A program made the translations under genes and the position numbers. Below the pieces are notes generated by a model that had not been told where the DNA came from, ran no database searches, and saw nothing but the letters and a program-made list of their open reading frames with translations. Shown here in pieces: positions 52,960 to 61,911 of a stretch of 64,000 nucleotides of DNA. The stretch lies in contig NZ_AP019400.1 of assembly GCF_004295585.1 (NCBI RefSeq), forward strand, positions 1,765,501-1,829,500, read 5' to 3'. Each line of letters starts with the position of its first letter. The stretch's first letter is position 1. The stretch is from Cohnella abietis. Lineage in GTDB: Bacteria; Bacillota; Bacilli; Paenibacillales; Paenibacillaceae.

Positions 52960-53848
52960 AGCGATTATTCCGGCCGCAGGCCTTGGAACGAGATTTCTTC
53001 CCGCAACTAAGGCGCAGCCCAAAGAGATGCTGCCGATTGTAGATAAGCCGACCATTCAATATATCGTTGAAGAGGCGATTGCTTCTGGCATCGAGGATAT
53101 CCTCATTATTAGCGGACGAGGCAAGCGGGCGATTGAAGATCATTTTGACAAATCGTTCGAGCTGGAAGAGACGCTTGGCAAGAAGGGTAAGAACAAGGAA
53201 TTGGAGCAAATTCGCTCGATTTCCGAGATGGCCAACATCCATTATATCCGGCAAAAGGAGCCTAAGGGACTGGGGCATGCCATCTGGTGTGCACGTAGCT
53301 TCGTAGGCAATGAACCATTCGCCGTGCTGCTGGGTGACGATATCGTGCAATCAACTGAGCCCTGCCTTAAGCAGCTAATTCGTGTATTTTCTCGTTATAA
53401 TTCCTCAGTCGTTGGGGTGCAGCGGGTCAGTGACGAGGACGTATCCAAATATGGGATTATCGCCCCTCGCGGTTCATCCATTGAGCCGTCGGTTTTCTTC
53501 TTGGATTCTCTGGTTGAGAAGCCGACGCGTAAAGCCGCACCGTCAAACTACGCCATTATGGGACGTTACGTCCTTATGCCTGAAATCTTTGACATTTTAG
53601 AGGTTCAGGAGCCGGGAGCGGGTGGAGAGATTCAATTAACTGATGCTATTAAGCGGTTGAACGAGCTCAAGACGGTCGTTGCTTACAATTTCGAAGGCTT
53701 ACGGTATGACGTTGGCGATAAGTTTGGCTTTATTCGCGCCACGCTAGACTTTGCATTGGAGCGCGAGGATCTGAGAGACGACGTGTTGGGATACATCCAG
53801 GCAACTTACGAGCAGCAGCTCGCATTCTTGAATAAGGTGGCGAAATAG
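52946..53848 (+). CDS. galU: UTP-glucose-1-phosphate uridylyltransferase
   Basis: From ATG 52946 (GATGGAGG upstream, inside the aminotransferase end) the product has 300 residues. Family motifs are [67 protein letters not shown] and the late [20 protein letters not shown]. It makes UDP-glucose from UTP and glucose 1-phosphate, which the next gene oxidises. Position in the operon implies a dedicated supply for EPS; a second galU for general use may exist elsewhere. Confidence 0.96.
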   Translation: MKVRKAIIPAAGLGTRFLPATKAQPKEMLPIVDKPTIQYIVEEAIASGIEDILIISGRGKRAIEDHFDKSFELEETLGKKGKNKELEQIRSISEMANIHYIRQKEPKGLGHAIWCARSFVGNEPFAVLLGDDIVQSTEPCLKQLIRVFSRYNSSVVGVQRVSDEDVSKYGIIAPRGSSIEPSVFFLDSLVEKPTRKAAPSNYAIMGRYVLMPEIFDILEVQEPGAGGEIQLTDAIKRLNELKTVVAYNFEGLRYDVGDKFGFIRATLDFALEREDLRDDVLGYIQATYEQQLAFLNKVAK

Positions 53849-53849
53849 G

Positions 53850-55193
53850 ATGCAGAAAATCGCGGTCATTGGTACGGGGTATGTGGGGCTAGTATCGGGA
53901 ACTTGTTTCGCAGAGATCGGCAATCGGATCATCTGCTGCGACGTTGACGAGGTGAAGATCAATTCGCTTAAGAGAGGCGTTGTGCCCATCTATGAGCCAG
54001 GCTTAAAGGAATTGATCGATAAGAATACAGCTGCCGGACGGCTGCTCTTCTCCTCTAATGTCGGTGAAGCGATTGAAGCATCAGATATTATATACATTGC
54101 GGTAGGCACTCCTATGTCAGACACGGGTGAGGCCGATATGCGATATGTGAAGGACGTTGCTAAAAAAATCGGTGAGCATCTGAACGGATATAAGGTCATC
54201 GTTAACAAAAGCACGGTACCTGTAGGAACAGGCGAGCTTGTGCGGCAGATCATATCCAACCATCGCAAGTATCCAACTGTACATTTCGATGTCGTATCCA
54301 ATCCAGAGTTTCTGCGGGAAGGATCGGCTATATCGGATTGCATGAACATGGATCGGGCCGTTATCGGCTCGACAAGTGATAAAGCAGCTAAGTTGATCGC
54401 CGAGCTTCATGCTCCGTTCGGGACGAGCATTTTCCAAACGGATCTGGAAAGCGCCGAAATGATCAAATACGCTGCTAATGCGTTTCTCGCTACGAAAATT
54501 TCTTTTATTAATGCAATAGCTAACATTTGCGAGCGGGTAGGAGCGGATGTTACTCGGGTATCTGAAGGCATGGGGCTCGACTCTCGAATCGGTGGGAAGT
54601 TTTTGCAGGCTGGGATTGGTTATGGCGGGTCTTGTTTTCCGAAGGATACATTCGCACTTGCACATATCGCGGATCAATCGGGATACGATTTCGAATTGCT
54701 GAAGGCAGTCATTCGCACGAATGATCAACAGCGCCTCCTCGTTACGGACAAGCTGAAGCAGGCCATTGGCTCTGCAGATGGGAAAAGAATCGCTGTACTG
54801 GGACTGGCATTCAAGCCGAACACGGATGATATGCGCTATGCCCCATCGCTGTCAATCATTCCAGAGCTCGTGGAACTAGGTGCAAGTGTACGTGCGTTTG
54901 ATCCGATTGCGGTGGAGTCAGCCAAGCCGTTACTTCCAGAGGAGGTTCAATACTTCAACACGATAGAGGAGACGTTGGAGGGATGCGATGCTTGCATCAT
55001 TCTGACTGAGTGGCCGGAGATCGTTAGTATGGATCTGCTGAAGGCGAAAAGGTTAATGAAGGAAACGGTTCTCATTGACGGACGCAATTGCATTCCGCAG
55101 CAATCTATTCAACAGCACGGCTTTACGTATCATTCCATTGGTCGCAGACCTGTCAATGTGGTGGGAAGTGGTCTTCATACGGCGAACTTCTAA
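53850..55193 (+). CDS. ugd: UDP-glucose 6-dehydrogenase
   Basis: The 447-residue enzyme begins KIAVIGTGYVGLVSGTCFAE and carries NPEFLREGSAISDCMNMDRA, the AANAFLATKISFINAIANIC helix and the catalytic Cys motif GIGYGGSCFPKDTFAL. KRIAVLGLAFKPNTDDMRYA marks the C-terminal domain. It oxidises UDP-glucose to UDP-glucuronate, the substrate of the epimerase encoded at 48.2 kb. It starts one base after the galU stop. Length and motifs are normal. Confidence 0.96.
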   Translation: MQKIAVIGTGYVGLVSGTCFAEIGNRIICCDVDEVKINSLKRGVVPIYEPGLKELIDKNTAAGRLLFSSNVGEAIEASDIIYIAVGTPMSDTGEADMRYVKDVAKKIGEHLNGYKVIVNKSTVPVGTGELVRQIISNHRKYPTVHFDVVSNPEFLREGSAISDCMNMDRAVIGSTSDKAAKLIAELHAPFGTSIFQTDLESAEMIKYAANAFLATKISFINAIANICERVGADVTRVSEGMGLDSRIGGKFLQAGIGYGGSCFPKDTFALAHIADQSGYDFELLKAVIRTNDQQRLLVTDKLKQAIGSADGKRIAVLGLAFKPNTDDMRYAPSLSIIPELVELGASVRAFDPIAVESAKPLLPEEVQYFNTIEETLEGCDACIILTEWPEIVSMDLLKAKRLMKETVLIDGRNCIPQQSIQQHGFTYHSIGRRPVNVVGSGLHTANF

Positions 55194-55719
55194 ATATTTT
55201 CTTCTATTACCTGTATTCCTGTGGTGTCTGTTGATTTTCACTCTGTCTCAGCAGACTTACTCGGAGCAAAGCATTGTGCCTTTCTTGCATAAGGTTGCGC
55301 CAAAGGAGGTGATTGCGGGATATTTACCTGACATGACGATTCATTATAACGGCGCTACAATCGTTGCCCGGCAAGATCCTTACCGATTCGTTGAGTTTTT
55401 GTTTCGCAAAGGTTCCCATCTTGGCGTCTATATGGTTTTGGCAGCAGCAGCAGCTTATGCCTTTATGGCTATTCCCGCATTACGGGTAAAAGGATGGGCT
55501 GTTCCGTCAGCAGTAGTTGGGTTTACGTTACTCGTGAGCATCTTAGATGAGAGACTGCAATCCGCATCGGGAATGCGTACCCCAGCGATACAGGATGTCA
55601 TTATCGACTTAGTAGGTGCTACCGGGGGCTTGTTGATTGCAACAGGAACGAAACGATGGTGGGTGAATCGGAAGGGACGTCGGGAAAACAAAGAGCAACC
55701 ACGTGGAAAGGAAGGATGA
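55156..55719 (+). CDS. VanZ-like membrane protein
   Basis: The frame has four membrane segments (FLLLPVFLWCLLIFTLSQQT, SHLGVYMVLAAAAAYAFMA, SAVVGFTLLVSIL, VIIDLVGATGGLLIA). It also shows the VanZ-type features FSLSQQ-like LSQQTYSEQS, FRKGSHLGVY and SILDERLQSASGMRTPAIQD. The start is uncertain: ATG 55156 or GTG 55168, both inside the end of ugd and neither with a strong ribosome site. VanZ-like proteins are frequent in polysaccharide loci of Firmicutes, but their role is not established. Length from ATG is 187 residues. Confidence 0.75.
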   Translation: MWWEVVFIRRTSKYFLLLPVFLWCLLIFTLSQQTYSEQSIVPFLHKVAPKEVIAGYLPDMTIHYNGATIVARQDPYRFVEFLFRKGSHLGVYMVLAAAAAYAFMAIPALRVKGWAVPSAVVGFTLLVSILDERLQSASGMRTPAIQDVIIDLVGATGGLLIATGTKRWWVNRKGRRENKEQPRGKEG

Positions 55720-55721
55720 CA

Positions 55722-56528
55722 ATGAAGAAATGGTGCGGGATATTGGCCGCTTCAGTATTCGCGGCCGCAGTCTTCACGGGCTTTCAGCCTGGACAGGCAT
55801 CTGCTGCAAGCGCGAAGGAAAAGGCTACAGCAAACAGCAAGGCATCAATACAAGCTGTTGTAAGCTGGTTGAATACCAAGGTGCTTCCAGCTATTGAAGA
55901 CTGGGCGAAGAAAAACAAGCCGGGGAACGGTAACAACGGCAACGGCAATGGCAACAACGGTAATGGTAACAACGGAAACGGTAATAATGGCAACGGCAAT
56001 GGTAACAACGGTAACAACGGTAATGGTAACAACGGTAACGGCAATGGTAACAATGGCAACAACGGTAATGGTAATAACGGCAATGGTAACAATGGCAACA
56101 ACGGTAATGGTAATAACGGCAATGGTAACAATGGCAACAACGGTAACGGTAATGGCAACAATGGGAACGGTAATGGTAACAACGGAAATGGCAATGGTAA
56201 CGGTACGCCGAGTAAGGAGGAGTACAATAAGATCACGACGGAAGCAACGAATAAGCTGATCTCCCTCCAAATCAATGCTCAGCATGAGTTAACTAGCATT
56301 GCGCTGCGATTCAAGCAGCTCAAGACTACGCATGAGAAATCGCTCTTGTACAAAGAGGGATCGGCTGCTTTTGCGGATAAGGAAACGACTTACACGGATA
56401 TCATTAATGACACCATCGCCAAGCTCATTAAGGGCGGACACAGCTTGGATATTATCCGGCAGTATCAAGCTCAGTACCAGAATGATATTCTATTCGGGCA
56501 AACTCTATTGAAACAACTTGCAAAATAA
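55722..56528 (+). CDS. Secreted protein with a long Asn-Gly repeat
   Basis: From ATG 55722 (AAGGAAGG upstream) the 268-residue product has a signal peptide (residues 1-30, ending in GQASAASA). A short helical part (AVVSWLNTKVLPAIEDWAKK) is followed by about 95 residues made almost only of Gly and Asn (GNNGNGN-type repeats, bases 55921-56205). A helical C-terminal domain of about 85 residues completes it (EEYNKITTEATNKLISLQIN). No catalytic motif is seen. As the last gene of the EPS operon it may be a matrix protein that works with the polysaccharide. Long frames on the opposite strand are repeat artefacts. Confidence 0.75.
   Translation: MKKWCGILAASVFAAAVFTGFQPGQASAASAKEKATANSKASIQAVVSWLNTKVLPAIEDWAKKNKPGNGNNGNGNGNNGNGNNGNGNNGNGNGNNGNNGNGNNGNGNGNNGNNGNGNNGNGNNGNNGNGNNGNGNNGNNGNGNGNNGNGNGNNGNGNGNGTPSKEEYNKITTEATNKLISLQINAQHELTSIALRFKQLKTTHEKSLLYKEGSAAFADKETTYTDIINDTIAKLIKGGHSLDIIRQYQAQYQNDILFGQTLLKQLAK
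55921..56205 (+). repeat. Coding minisatellite of the Asn-Gly protein
   Basis: The stretch is built from 15-18-base units such as GGTAATGGTAACAACGGC, differing at third codon positions. Its reading frame is kept throughout. Slippage or recombination in multiples of three would change the length of the Asn-Gly stalk without a frameshift. Confidence 0.88.
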
Positions 56529-56565
56529 TGGCCAATGAGATGAGGGAAATTCCTCATCGATACGC

Positions 56566-56612
56566 AAGAGGGTCGACTTAAAGTAGATTTTACTTTAGGA
56601 CGACCCTCTTTG
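56566..56612 (+). terminator. Terminator of the exopolysaccharide operon
   Basis: AAGAGGGTCG and CGACCCTCTT form the base of a long hairpin continued by TAAAGTA/TACTTTA with a GATTT loop. A short T tract follows. It lies 38 bases after the last EPS gene. Confidence 0.85.
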
Positions 56613-56666
56613 CATATGTTAGAATCTATTGAGGTACCTCATGTAAGTTAGGAAGGAAGAGTGCAA

Positions 56667-57299
56667 ATGCTACCACGTTATACAACAGTAAGAGAATATG
56701 GCAGTGAAGAAATCGTAATTAAGAAATCCCGTTTCATCGGTCACGCTAAGCCTGTTGAGACCGAAGAAGAAGCGGTTGCTTTCATAGAGGAATTAAAGAA
56801 GAAATATTGGAATGCCACACACAACTGCTCAGCTTACTTAATCGGAGAGCGGGATCAATTCCAGAAAGCGCTGGATGACGGCGAGCCTAGCGGAACAGCA
56901 GGGAAACCTATTCTTGAAGTCATCAAGCATCGCGGCATGAAAAATGTAGTCGTCGTAGTAACCCGTTATTTTGGCGGCATTATGCTAGGTGCTGGTGGTT
57001 TAGTTCGGGCATATACGGATGGTGCGGTTGCTGGTATTGATGCTGCACAACCAATTGTAAAAGTGCTGCATCGTGAGGTTATAGTCGATGTAGATTATAC
57101 CTGGTACGGTAAGCTTGAAAATGTGCTGCGAGAAAGAGGCTTCCGAGTCGGTGAGGTTCTTTTTACCGATCGTGTACGAGTACAATGCCTGCCCGAAGCA
57201 GAAGAGGCGGAACGCTTTCAGGATTGGATTACCGATGTGACACAAGGCCAGGCAGTATTAGAGATCGGCGAGGAAACCTATTTTATCGAAGGCGAATAA
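56667..57299 (+). CDS. yigZ: YigZ/IMPACT-family protein
   Basis: The 210-residue protein begins MLPRYTTVREYGSEEIVIKK, the usual start of YigZ/YvyE proteins, and contains WNATHNCSAYLIG, DDGEPSGTAGKPIL, VVVVTRYFGGIMLGAGGLVR. The C-terminal ferredoxin-like domain starts near residue 140. I prefer ATG 56667 to the GTG at 56661 because the GGAAGGAAGAG site then has good spacing. The family (UPF0029 N-terminal) is thought to interact with the translation apparatus; in B. subtilis the homologue lies near polysaccharide genes. Function is not settled. Confidence 0.92.
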   Translation: MLPRYTTVREYGSEEIVIKKSRFIGHAKPVETEEEAVAFIEELKKKYWNATHNCSAYLIGERDQFQKALDDGEPSGTAGKPILEVIKHRGMKNVVVVVTRYFGGIMLGAGGLVRAYTDGAVAGIDAAQPIVKVLHREVIVDVDYTWYGKLENVLRERGFRVGEVLFTDRVRVQCLPEAEEAERFQDWITDVTQGQAVLEIGEETYFIEGE

Positions 57300-57309
57300 C
57301 CCGTTAACC

Positions 57310-57711
57310 TCAACCCTCAACAAATTTAAGCAGGTATTCACGATTCCGAGGTCCGTCGAACTCACAGAAGTAAATCCCTTGCCAACGTCCCAATAGCAAT
57401 TTTCCGCCGGTTACTATAATGGTTTGCGAGGTGCCGGTTGTAATCGCTTTAAGATGGGAAGCCGTATTTCCCTCTGCGTGTCTATATTTGGGATGATTCC
57501 AAGGGTACACTTCATCTAGTCGCATGAGTACGTCTAATTTGACGTCCGGATCAGCATTTTCATTAATCGTAATACCTGCTGTCGTGTGAGGACTATATAC
57601 AATAACGAACCCCTCCTGCATGCCGTGCTTAGCTACGAGAGACATGACCTTCCTAGTAATATCAATCATTTCGTCACGCTTGGATGTGCGCAGAGATTCT
57701 CGTAATAGCAT
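57310..57711 (-). CDS. YjbQ-family protein (UPF0047)
   Basis: From ATG 57711 (GAGGAAGGG upstream on the complement) the product has 133 residues. Motifs are [57 protein letters not shown]. These His and Glu residues form the active-site cleft of UPF0047, which in some bacteria supports a secondary thiamine phosphate synthase activity. Length is normal. It converges with yigZ with only ten bases between the stops, and no terminator is visible there. Confidence 0.9.
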   Translation of the reverse strand: MLLRESLRTSKRDEMIDITRKVMSLVAKHGMQEGFVIVYSPHTTAGITINENADPDVKLDVLMRLDEVYPWNHPKYRHAEGNTASHLKAITTGTSQTIIVTGGKLLLGRWQGIYFCEFDGPRNREYLLKFVEG

Positions 57712-57858
57712 GGACAACCCTTCCTCTCATAAGCAATTGCTAATTTAATTATACCTTCATAACTGTTCAACATCGAACTCATATCACAGCCCATAAGGCT
57801 AATGAATAGATTACATTAGATTTTTTAATAAAAAGGCGGATGTACTGCAGTTTTTTCA

Positions 57859-57888
57859 TTGACGGGATAATCCGTTTTCTGGTAAAGT
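57859..57888 (+). promoter_or_regulatory. Candidate promoter of the sulfate transporter operon
   Basis: A TTGACG -35 element (57859-57864) and a TAAAGT -10 element (57883-57888) are separated by 18 bases, about 70 bases before the cysT start. The start point would fall near 57895, at the edge of the candidate CymR box. Confidence 0.5.
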
Positions 57889-57894
57889 AGCAAT

Positions 57895-57916
57895 ACCAAC
57901 TAATTTAATAGGAATT
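57895..57916. promoter_or_regulatory. Candidate CymR-type operator before cysT
   Basis: ACCAACTAATTTAATAGGAATT shares the AT, A and GGAATT positions of the CymR consensus (TAWWCCNNATNNNANNGGAATT), with mismatches in the left half. It lies just after the candidate promoter. CymR represses sulfur-uptake genes when cysteine is plentiful, so the context is right. Confidence 0.4.
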
Positions 57917-57959
57917 ATTTTATATACAGCTCTCGAAGCTTCAGGAGGTACACGTCAAC

Positions 57960-58775
57960 GTGAGTTCCATGGTGCAGGGTAGATGGTGGGGCTGGGGATT
58001 TCGCAGCGCTGTCATGCTTTATTTTATGATCTTGATTGTATTTCCTATTCTCGGTATTTATGGGAAATCCATGTCCGAGGGATGGTCGTCTTTCGTTAAC
58101 AATGTAACGGAGCCATTAGCCTGGAAAGCCGTACTGCTAACGATCAAGCTGGCAATTATCTCAACTATTGTGAATGTGCTGATTGGAACGATGTCAGCAT
58201 GGGTGTTAATCCGTTACCGTTTTCCGGGACGGCGTTTGCTGAACAGTCTTGTAGATTTACCGTTTGCGCTTCCGACTGCGGTGGCAGGCTTAATGATTTT
58301 GCTGCTGCTTGGTCCTCACAGCTTTGTGGGGGAGTGGGCTGAGAAGCTAGGCTTCACCATTTTATTTCATCAACCCGCAATTATTATCGCAATGGTGTTT
58401 GTGACATTTCCATTTGTCATCCGAGCCGTTCAGCCTCTGTTAGAGGAGATGGATGCTTCGGAGGAAGAAGCGGCTTATACCCTTGGAGCAACGAAGGCTG
58501 CGACCTTCTTTAAGGTTATTCTGCCGAACATGCTTCCTGGAATCTTAAGCGGTGCAATGCTTGCTTTCTCAAGAGCTTTAGCAGAATTCGGTGCTGTCGT
58601 CCTCGTAGCGGGTAATATTCCGGGCAAAACCTTGATTGCCTCCGTGTACATTTTTGGAGAAATTGAGAGTGACAATGCCATCGGAGCAACCGCGGTCAGT
58701 GTCTTGCTTCTAACCTTTTCCTTCATCATTCTATGGACGGTTAATTACGTGCAGATGCGGAGGAAAAACGGATGA
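57960..58775 (+). CDS. cysT: Sulfate ABC transporter permease CysT
   Basis: The 271-residue membrane protein starts with GTG after CAGGAGGTACACG. Six membrane helices are visible, as is the EAA loop (EEEAAYTLGATKAATFFKV, then ILPNMLPGILSG) that contacts the ATPase. SLVDLPFALPTAVAGL is typical of the CysT/CysU family. With CysW it forms the channel for sulfate or thiosulfate. It overlaps cysW by four bases. The operon cysT, cysW, cysA, then the binding protein gene is complete for an ABC importer. Confidence 0.93.
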   Translation: MSSMVQGRWWGWGFRSAVMLYFMILIVFPILGIYGKSMSEGWSSFVNNVTEPLAWKAVLLTIKLAIISTIVNVLIGTMSAWVLIRYRFPGRRLLNSLVDLPFALPTAVAGLMILLLLGPHSFVGEWAEKLGFTILFHQPAIIIAMVFVTFPFVIRAVQPLLEEMDASEEEAAYTLGATKAATFFKVILPNMLPGILSGAMLAFSRALAEFGAVVLVAGNIPGKTLIASVYIFGEIESDNAIGATAVSVLLLTFSFIILWTVNYVQMRRKNG

Positions 58776-59569
58776 GACGTCTTTGGATCGGATTAACGGT
58801 TGCTATATTCGGAATATTTCTTATTATACCGATTATACGAATTGCTATGGGCGCAATGAACGAAGGCTGGAGTGGGTTTACGACGGGGCTATCCCGACCA
58901 GAAACACTACACGCGCTATACATGACGGGATTAATTGTTGTCATTGTTACTGTAATTAATACGATGTTCGGAGTCATGCTATCCCTTTATCTAGTAAGAG
59001 CAACATGGCTAGGAAGACGGATAAAGCAATTATTAAATAGTATAGTAGACTTGCCCTTTGCCGTATCCCCAGTTATAGGTGGACTTATGATTGTGCTCCT
59101 GCTAGGACCAGAGACAGCACTAGGTGCTTTATTCAACAAGGCAGGAATTGACATCGTTTATGCTTTGCCGGGGATGATTATTGCGACTTTGTTCGTGACC
59201 TTCCCGTTAGTCGTCCGTGAAGTCATGCCTGTTCTGCAGGAGATTGGAAGTGCCCAGGAGGAAGCGGCATCGACATTGGGTGCCAGCGCTTGGACGACCT
59301 TCTGGCGAGTGACTTGGCCTTCCATTCAATGGAGCGTCGTTTACGGAGTTGTTCTTACAGTAGCTCGTGCATTAGGTGAATTCGGTGCAGTGCTTGTTGT
59401 ATCCGGGAACATTCTCTTTAAGACTCAGACAGCAACAACTCTCGTTTATCAGGATGTCGAAAATTTTAATCTCACTGCTGCGAATTCAATTGCTTTAGTG
59501 CTGGCAGCGGGTTCAGTCACTTTGCTGTTGCTCATGGAATGGGCCAAATCGAGAAGGGGAGTGCATTAA
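58772..59569 (+). CDS. cysW: Sulfate ABC transporter permease CysW
   Basis: The 265-residue partner permease has six membrane helices and the CysW pattern: SIVDLPFAVSPVIGGLMIVL, the EAA loop (QEEAASTLGASAWTTFWRV), RALGEFGAVLVVSGN and TLVYQDVENFN. It overlaps cysT by four bases and is one base from cysA, so all three are translated in step. Length and motifs are as expected. Confidence 0.93.
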   Translation: MRRLWIGLTVAIFGIFLIIPIIRIAMGAMNEGWSGFTTGLSRPETLHALYMTGLIVVIVTVINTMFGVMLSLYLVRATWLGRRIKQLLNSIVDLPFAVSPVIGGLMIVLLLGPETALGALFNKAGIDIVYALPGMIIATLFVTFPLVVREVMPVLQEIGSAQEEAASTLGASAWTTFWRVTWPSIQWSVVYGVVLTVARALGEFGAVLVVSGNILFKTQTATTLVYQDVENFNLTAANSIALVLAAGSVTLLLLMEWAKSRRGVH

Positions 59570-59570
59570 G

Positions 59571-60635
59571 ATGCATATTGAAGTTAGCGGTTTGAATAAG
59601 AAATTCGGCGAGTTCCAAGCGGTTAAGGATGTAAATTTCCAGATCGAGAAGGGTCAATTAATCGGCTTGCTCGGTCCAAGCGGCGGCGGTAAAACCTCCA
59701 TTCTTCGCATGCTTGCAGGATTGGAATCCGTTGACGAGGGCGATATCGTTTTTCATGGCAAACGTGTTAACGATCTTCCTCCCCAAGAGAGAGGCATTGG
59801 ATTCGTATTTCAGAACTATGCGCTATTTAAGCACATGACTGTAGAGGATAATATCGCATTCGGTCTAGAGGTCAAGAAGTGGTCAAAGGTGAAGATTAAA
59901 GCGCGTGTAGCTGAACTGGTCGAGTTGACAGGATTGTCTGGCTTCGAAAAGCGTTTCCCGCATCAGCTATCCGGTGGACAGCGCCAAAGAGTTGCGTTCG
60001 CTAGGGCTTTAGCTCCTGAACCACAGCTGCTTTTACTTGATGAGCCCTTCGCCGCTATCGATGCGAAGATTCGTCATGAGCTGCGTTCGTGGCTTCGTGA
60101 TATGATCGATCGTCTCGGCATTACTTCTATCTTCGTAACGCATGACCAAGACGAAGCCATTGAGGTAGCCGACCAAATTATGATAATAAACAAGGGGCGC
60201 TTAGAGCAAAAAGGCACCCCGTGGGAAATATATAAAAATCCGCAGTCACCGTTCGTCGCTGGTTTTATCGGAGAATCAACTATTGTTGAGGATGTATCCT
60301 CCTTGCGTGGATTCGGCACTGCTTCTGATTGGCCGGGAACGAAAGCACTTATTCGTCCAGAATATGTAGAGGTTGGCAAGGCAGGAGATTTCAATCTGAT
60401 ATCCGCAACGGAAGAGGGTCGCGTTCGCCATGTGCATTTCCGTGGTAGCGAATGGTTAGTGGAAGTTGAGATTGGTCCTACACGTCTTGTTACCTATCGG
60501 TCGCTGGAGAAGGAAATTCTCCATCCGGGTGATGAGGTACAGGTGCTGATCCATCGCGCGTACTTGTTCAATGATAATGATAGCTGGGTAATGGAAAATA
60601 AGCTTAAGGAAGATCCGATGCCGGTTCATATTTAA
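59571..60635 (+). CDS. cysA: Sulfate ABC transporter ATP-binding protein
   Basis: The 354-residue ATPase has Walker A GPSGGGKTSILRMLAGLE, the Q loop (GFVFQNYALFKHMT), the signature LSGGQRQRVAFARALA, Walker B LLLLDEPFAAID and the H loop (TSIFVTHDQDEAIEVADQ). A C-terminal TOBE-like regulatory part begins near residue 240 (ALIRPEYVEVGK). It powers the CysT/CysW channel. An AAGGGGAG site precedes the start inside the cysW end. It is followed by the binding protein gene after 43 bases. Confidence 0.95.
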   Translation: MHIEVSGLNKKFGEFQAVKDVNFQIEKGQLIGLLGPSGGGKTSILRMLAGLESVDEGDIVFHGKRVNDLPPQERGIGFVFQNYALFKHMTVEDNIAFGLEVKKWSKVKIKARVAELVELTGLSGFEKRFPHQLSGGQRQRVAFARALAPEPQLLLLDEPFAAIDAKIRHELRSWLRDMIDRLGITSIFVTHDQDEAIEVADQIMIINKGRLEQKGTPWEIYKNPQSPFVAGFIGESTIVEDVSSLRGFGTASDWPGTKALIRPEYVEVGKAGDFNLISATEEGRVRHVHFRGSEWLVEVEIGPTRLVTYRSLEKEILHPGDEVQVLIHRAYLFNDNDSWVMENKLKEDPMPVHI

Positions 60636-60678
60636 CGGGTTGGGCGGGAGCCTTCGAAGGTACCGCAGGAGGTAGGTA

Positions 60679-61761
60679 ATGAATACGGGAAACCGGAAGC
60701 ATTCATTTACGCGCAAGACCGGGTTATCCGGTTTACTTATAATGTTAGCAATCATCCTAATGTTGACTGGCTGTGGTGCTAGTAATCAGTCACAGTCAGA
60801 GCCTGAAGGCACAATTGCTCATGGAGACGTAACATTGGTGCTAGGCGCCTACTCGGTTGCTAAGGATGCGCTGCAGGATATATTGCCCGCATTTAAAGCA
60901 GATTGGAAATCCCGAACAGGGCAGACGGTAAGCTTTCAAGAATCCTATGAGGCATCAGGCACACAGGCCCGTTCTATCATTGGAGGCTTCGAGGCTGATG
61001 TTACATTGCTAGCTCTCGAAGGGGATATGGCAAAGCTCGTTAAAGCCAATATGGTCGGAAAGAATTGGAAGGATGACACCTACAAAGGAATGGTTACCCG
61101 TTCCATTGTCGTTCTTGGTACAAGGGTAGGAAATCCTCTAGGAATTAAAGATTTCGAGGATATTACCAAGCCGGGAGTAAAGGTGCTCTATCCGAACCCC
61201 AAGACATCTGGTGGAGCGCAATGGGATATCAATGCGATATATGGTGCCGGTTTGAAAAAATCGGAGAAGGCTACGGGAGCTAAAGATCCAGCTGCTGCGA
61301 AAAAGTTCCTTGAGGATGTTCACCGTAACATCGAGTCCATGGACAAAAGCGGTCGTGCTTCGATGGCGGCTTTTGAATACGGAGTAGGCGACGTCATTGT
61401 AACGTATGAGAATGAGCTGCTAGCTAGAATAGCCAAAGGTGTACAATACGATATCGTTGTGCCTAGCAGCACGATATTAATTGAAAATCCAGCAGCTGTT
61501 GTTGAGCGGAATGCAGATCGTCATGGCGTTCGTGAGGTAGCTGACGCTTTCGTGCACTATTTATATTCTGATGAAGCACAGAAGCTGTTCGCCAAGCATG
61601 GCTTTCGCCCTGTCGAGGATAAGCTTGCTGCGCAAATGCAGGATGATTTCCCCCAACCATCGGATTTATTCACCATTGATTATCTCGGAGGCTGGGATAA
61701 CGTACGCGAAACCTTGTATTCTAAACGCGGAGTTTGGTATCAAGTATTAGCGGGACAGTGA
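60679..61761 (+). CDS. sbp: Sulfate-binding lipoprotein
   Basis: The 360-residue protein starts after GCAGGAGGTAGG. Its lipoprotein signal ends LMLTGCGAS. The binding fold shows VTLVLGAYSVAKDALQDILP, FQESYEASGTQARSIIGGFE, the DVTLLALEGDMAKL segment, NPKTSGGAQWDINAIYGAG and VGDVIVTYENELLARI. These are the anion-contact loops of sulfate-binding proteins. It catches sulfate or thiosulfate outside the membrane. It is last in the operon, where many relatives have it first, and a terminator follows. Confidence 0.93.
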   Translation: MNTGNRKHSFTRKTGLSGLLIMLAIILMLTGCGASNQSQSEPEGTIAHGDVTLVLGAYSVAKDALQDILPAFKADWKSRTGQTVSFQESYEASGTQARSIIGGFEADVTLLALEGDMAKLVKANMVGKNWKDDTYKGMVTRSIVVLGTRVGNPLGIKDFEDITKPGVKVLYPNPKTSGGAQWDINAIYGAGLKKSEKATGAKDPAAAKKFLEDVHRNIESMDKSGRASMAAFEYGVGDVIVTYENELLARIAKGVQYDIVVPSSTILIENPAAVVERNADRHGVREVADAFVHYLYSDEAQKLFAKHGFRPVEDKLAAQMQDDFPQPSDLFTIDYLGGWDNVRETLYSKRGVWYQVLAGQ

Positions 61762-61783
61762 GAAATTGAGGGAATAATTGGGT

Positions 61784-61832
61784 GAAAAACAGCTTTCACG
61801 GGCATGCTATTCTCGTGAAGCTGTTTTTTTTG
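61784..61832 (+). terminator. Terminator of the sulfate transporter operon
   Basis: AAAAACAGCTTTCACG pairs with CGTGAAGCTGTTTTT around a loop of about 12 bases and is followed by more T. It lies 22 bases after the sbp stop. Confidence 0.9.
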
Positions 61833-61911
61833 TAATTATAGCGTATTTAGACAGGAATCAGCGTTTGTTTTGACGAAATTAAAGTATGACTGCAAATAGG
61901 GAGGACTTATA

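Noticed and set aside
55784..56285. Long reverse-strand frames opposite the Asn-Gly gene (Leu/Pro-rich and Val/Thr-rich)
   Set aside because: They arise from the low-complexity minisatellite. The forward frame has a signal peptide, ribosome site and operon context.
57720..57858. S-box or T-box riboswitch before cysT
   Set aside because: I looked for the conserved core motifs and terminator of these elements and did not find them; the leader is too short and A/T-rich.
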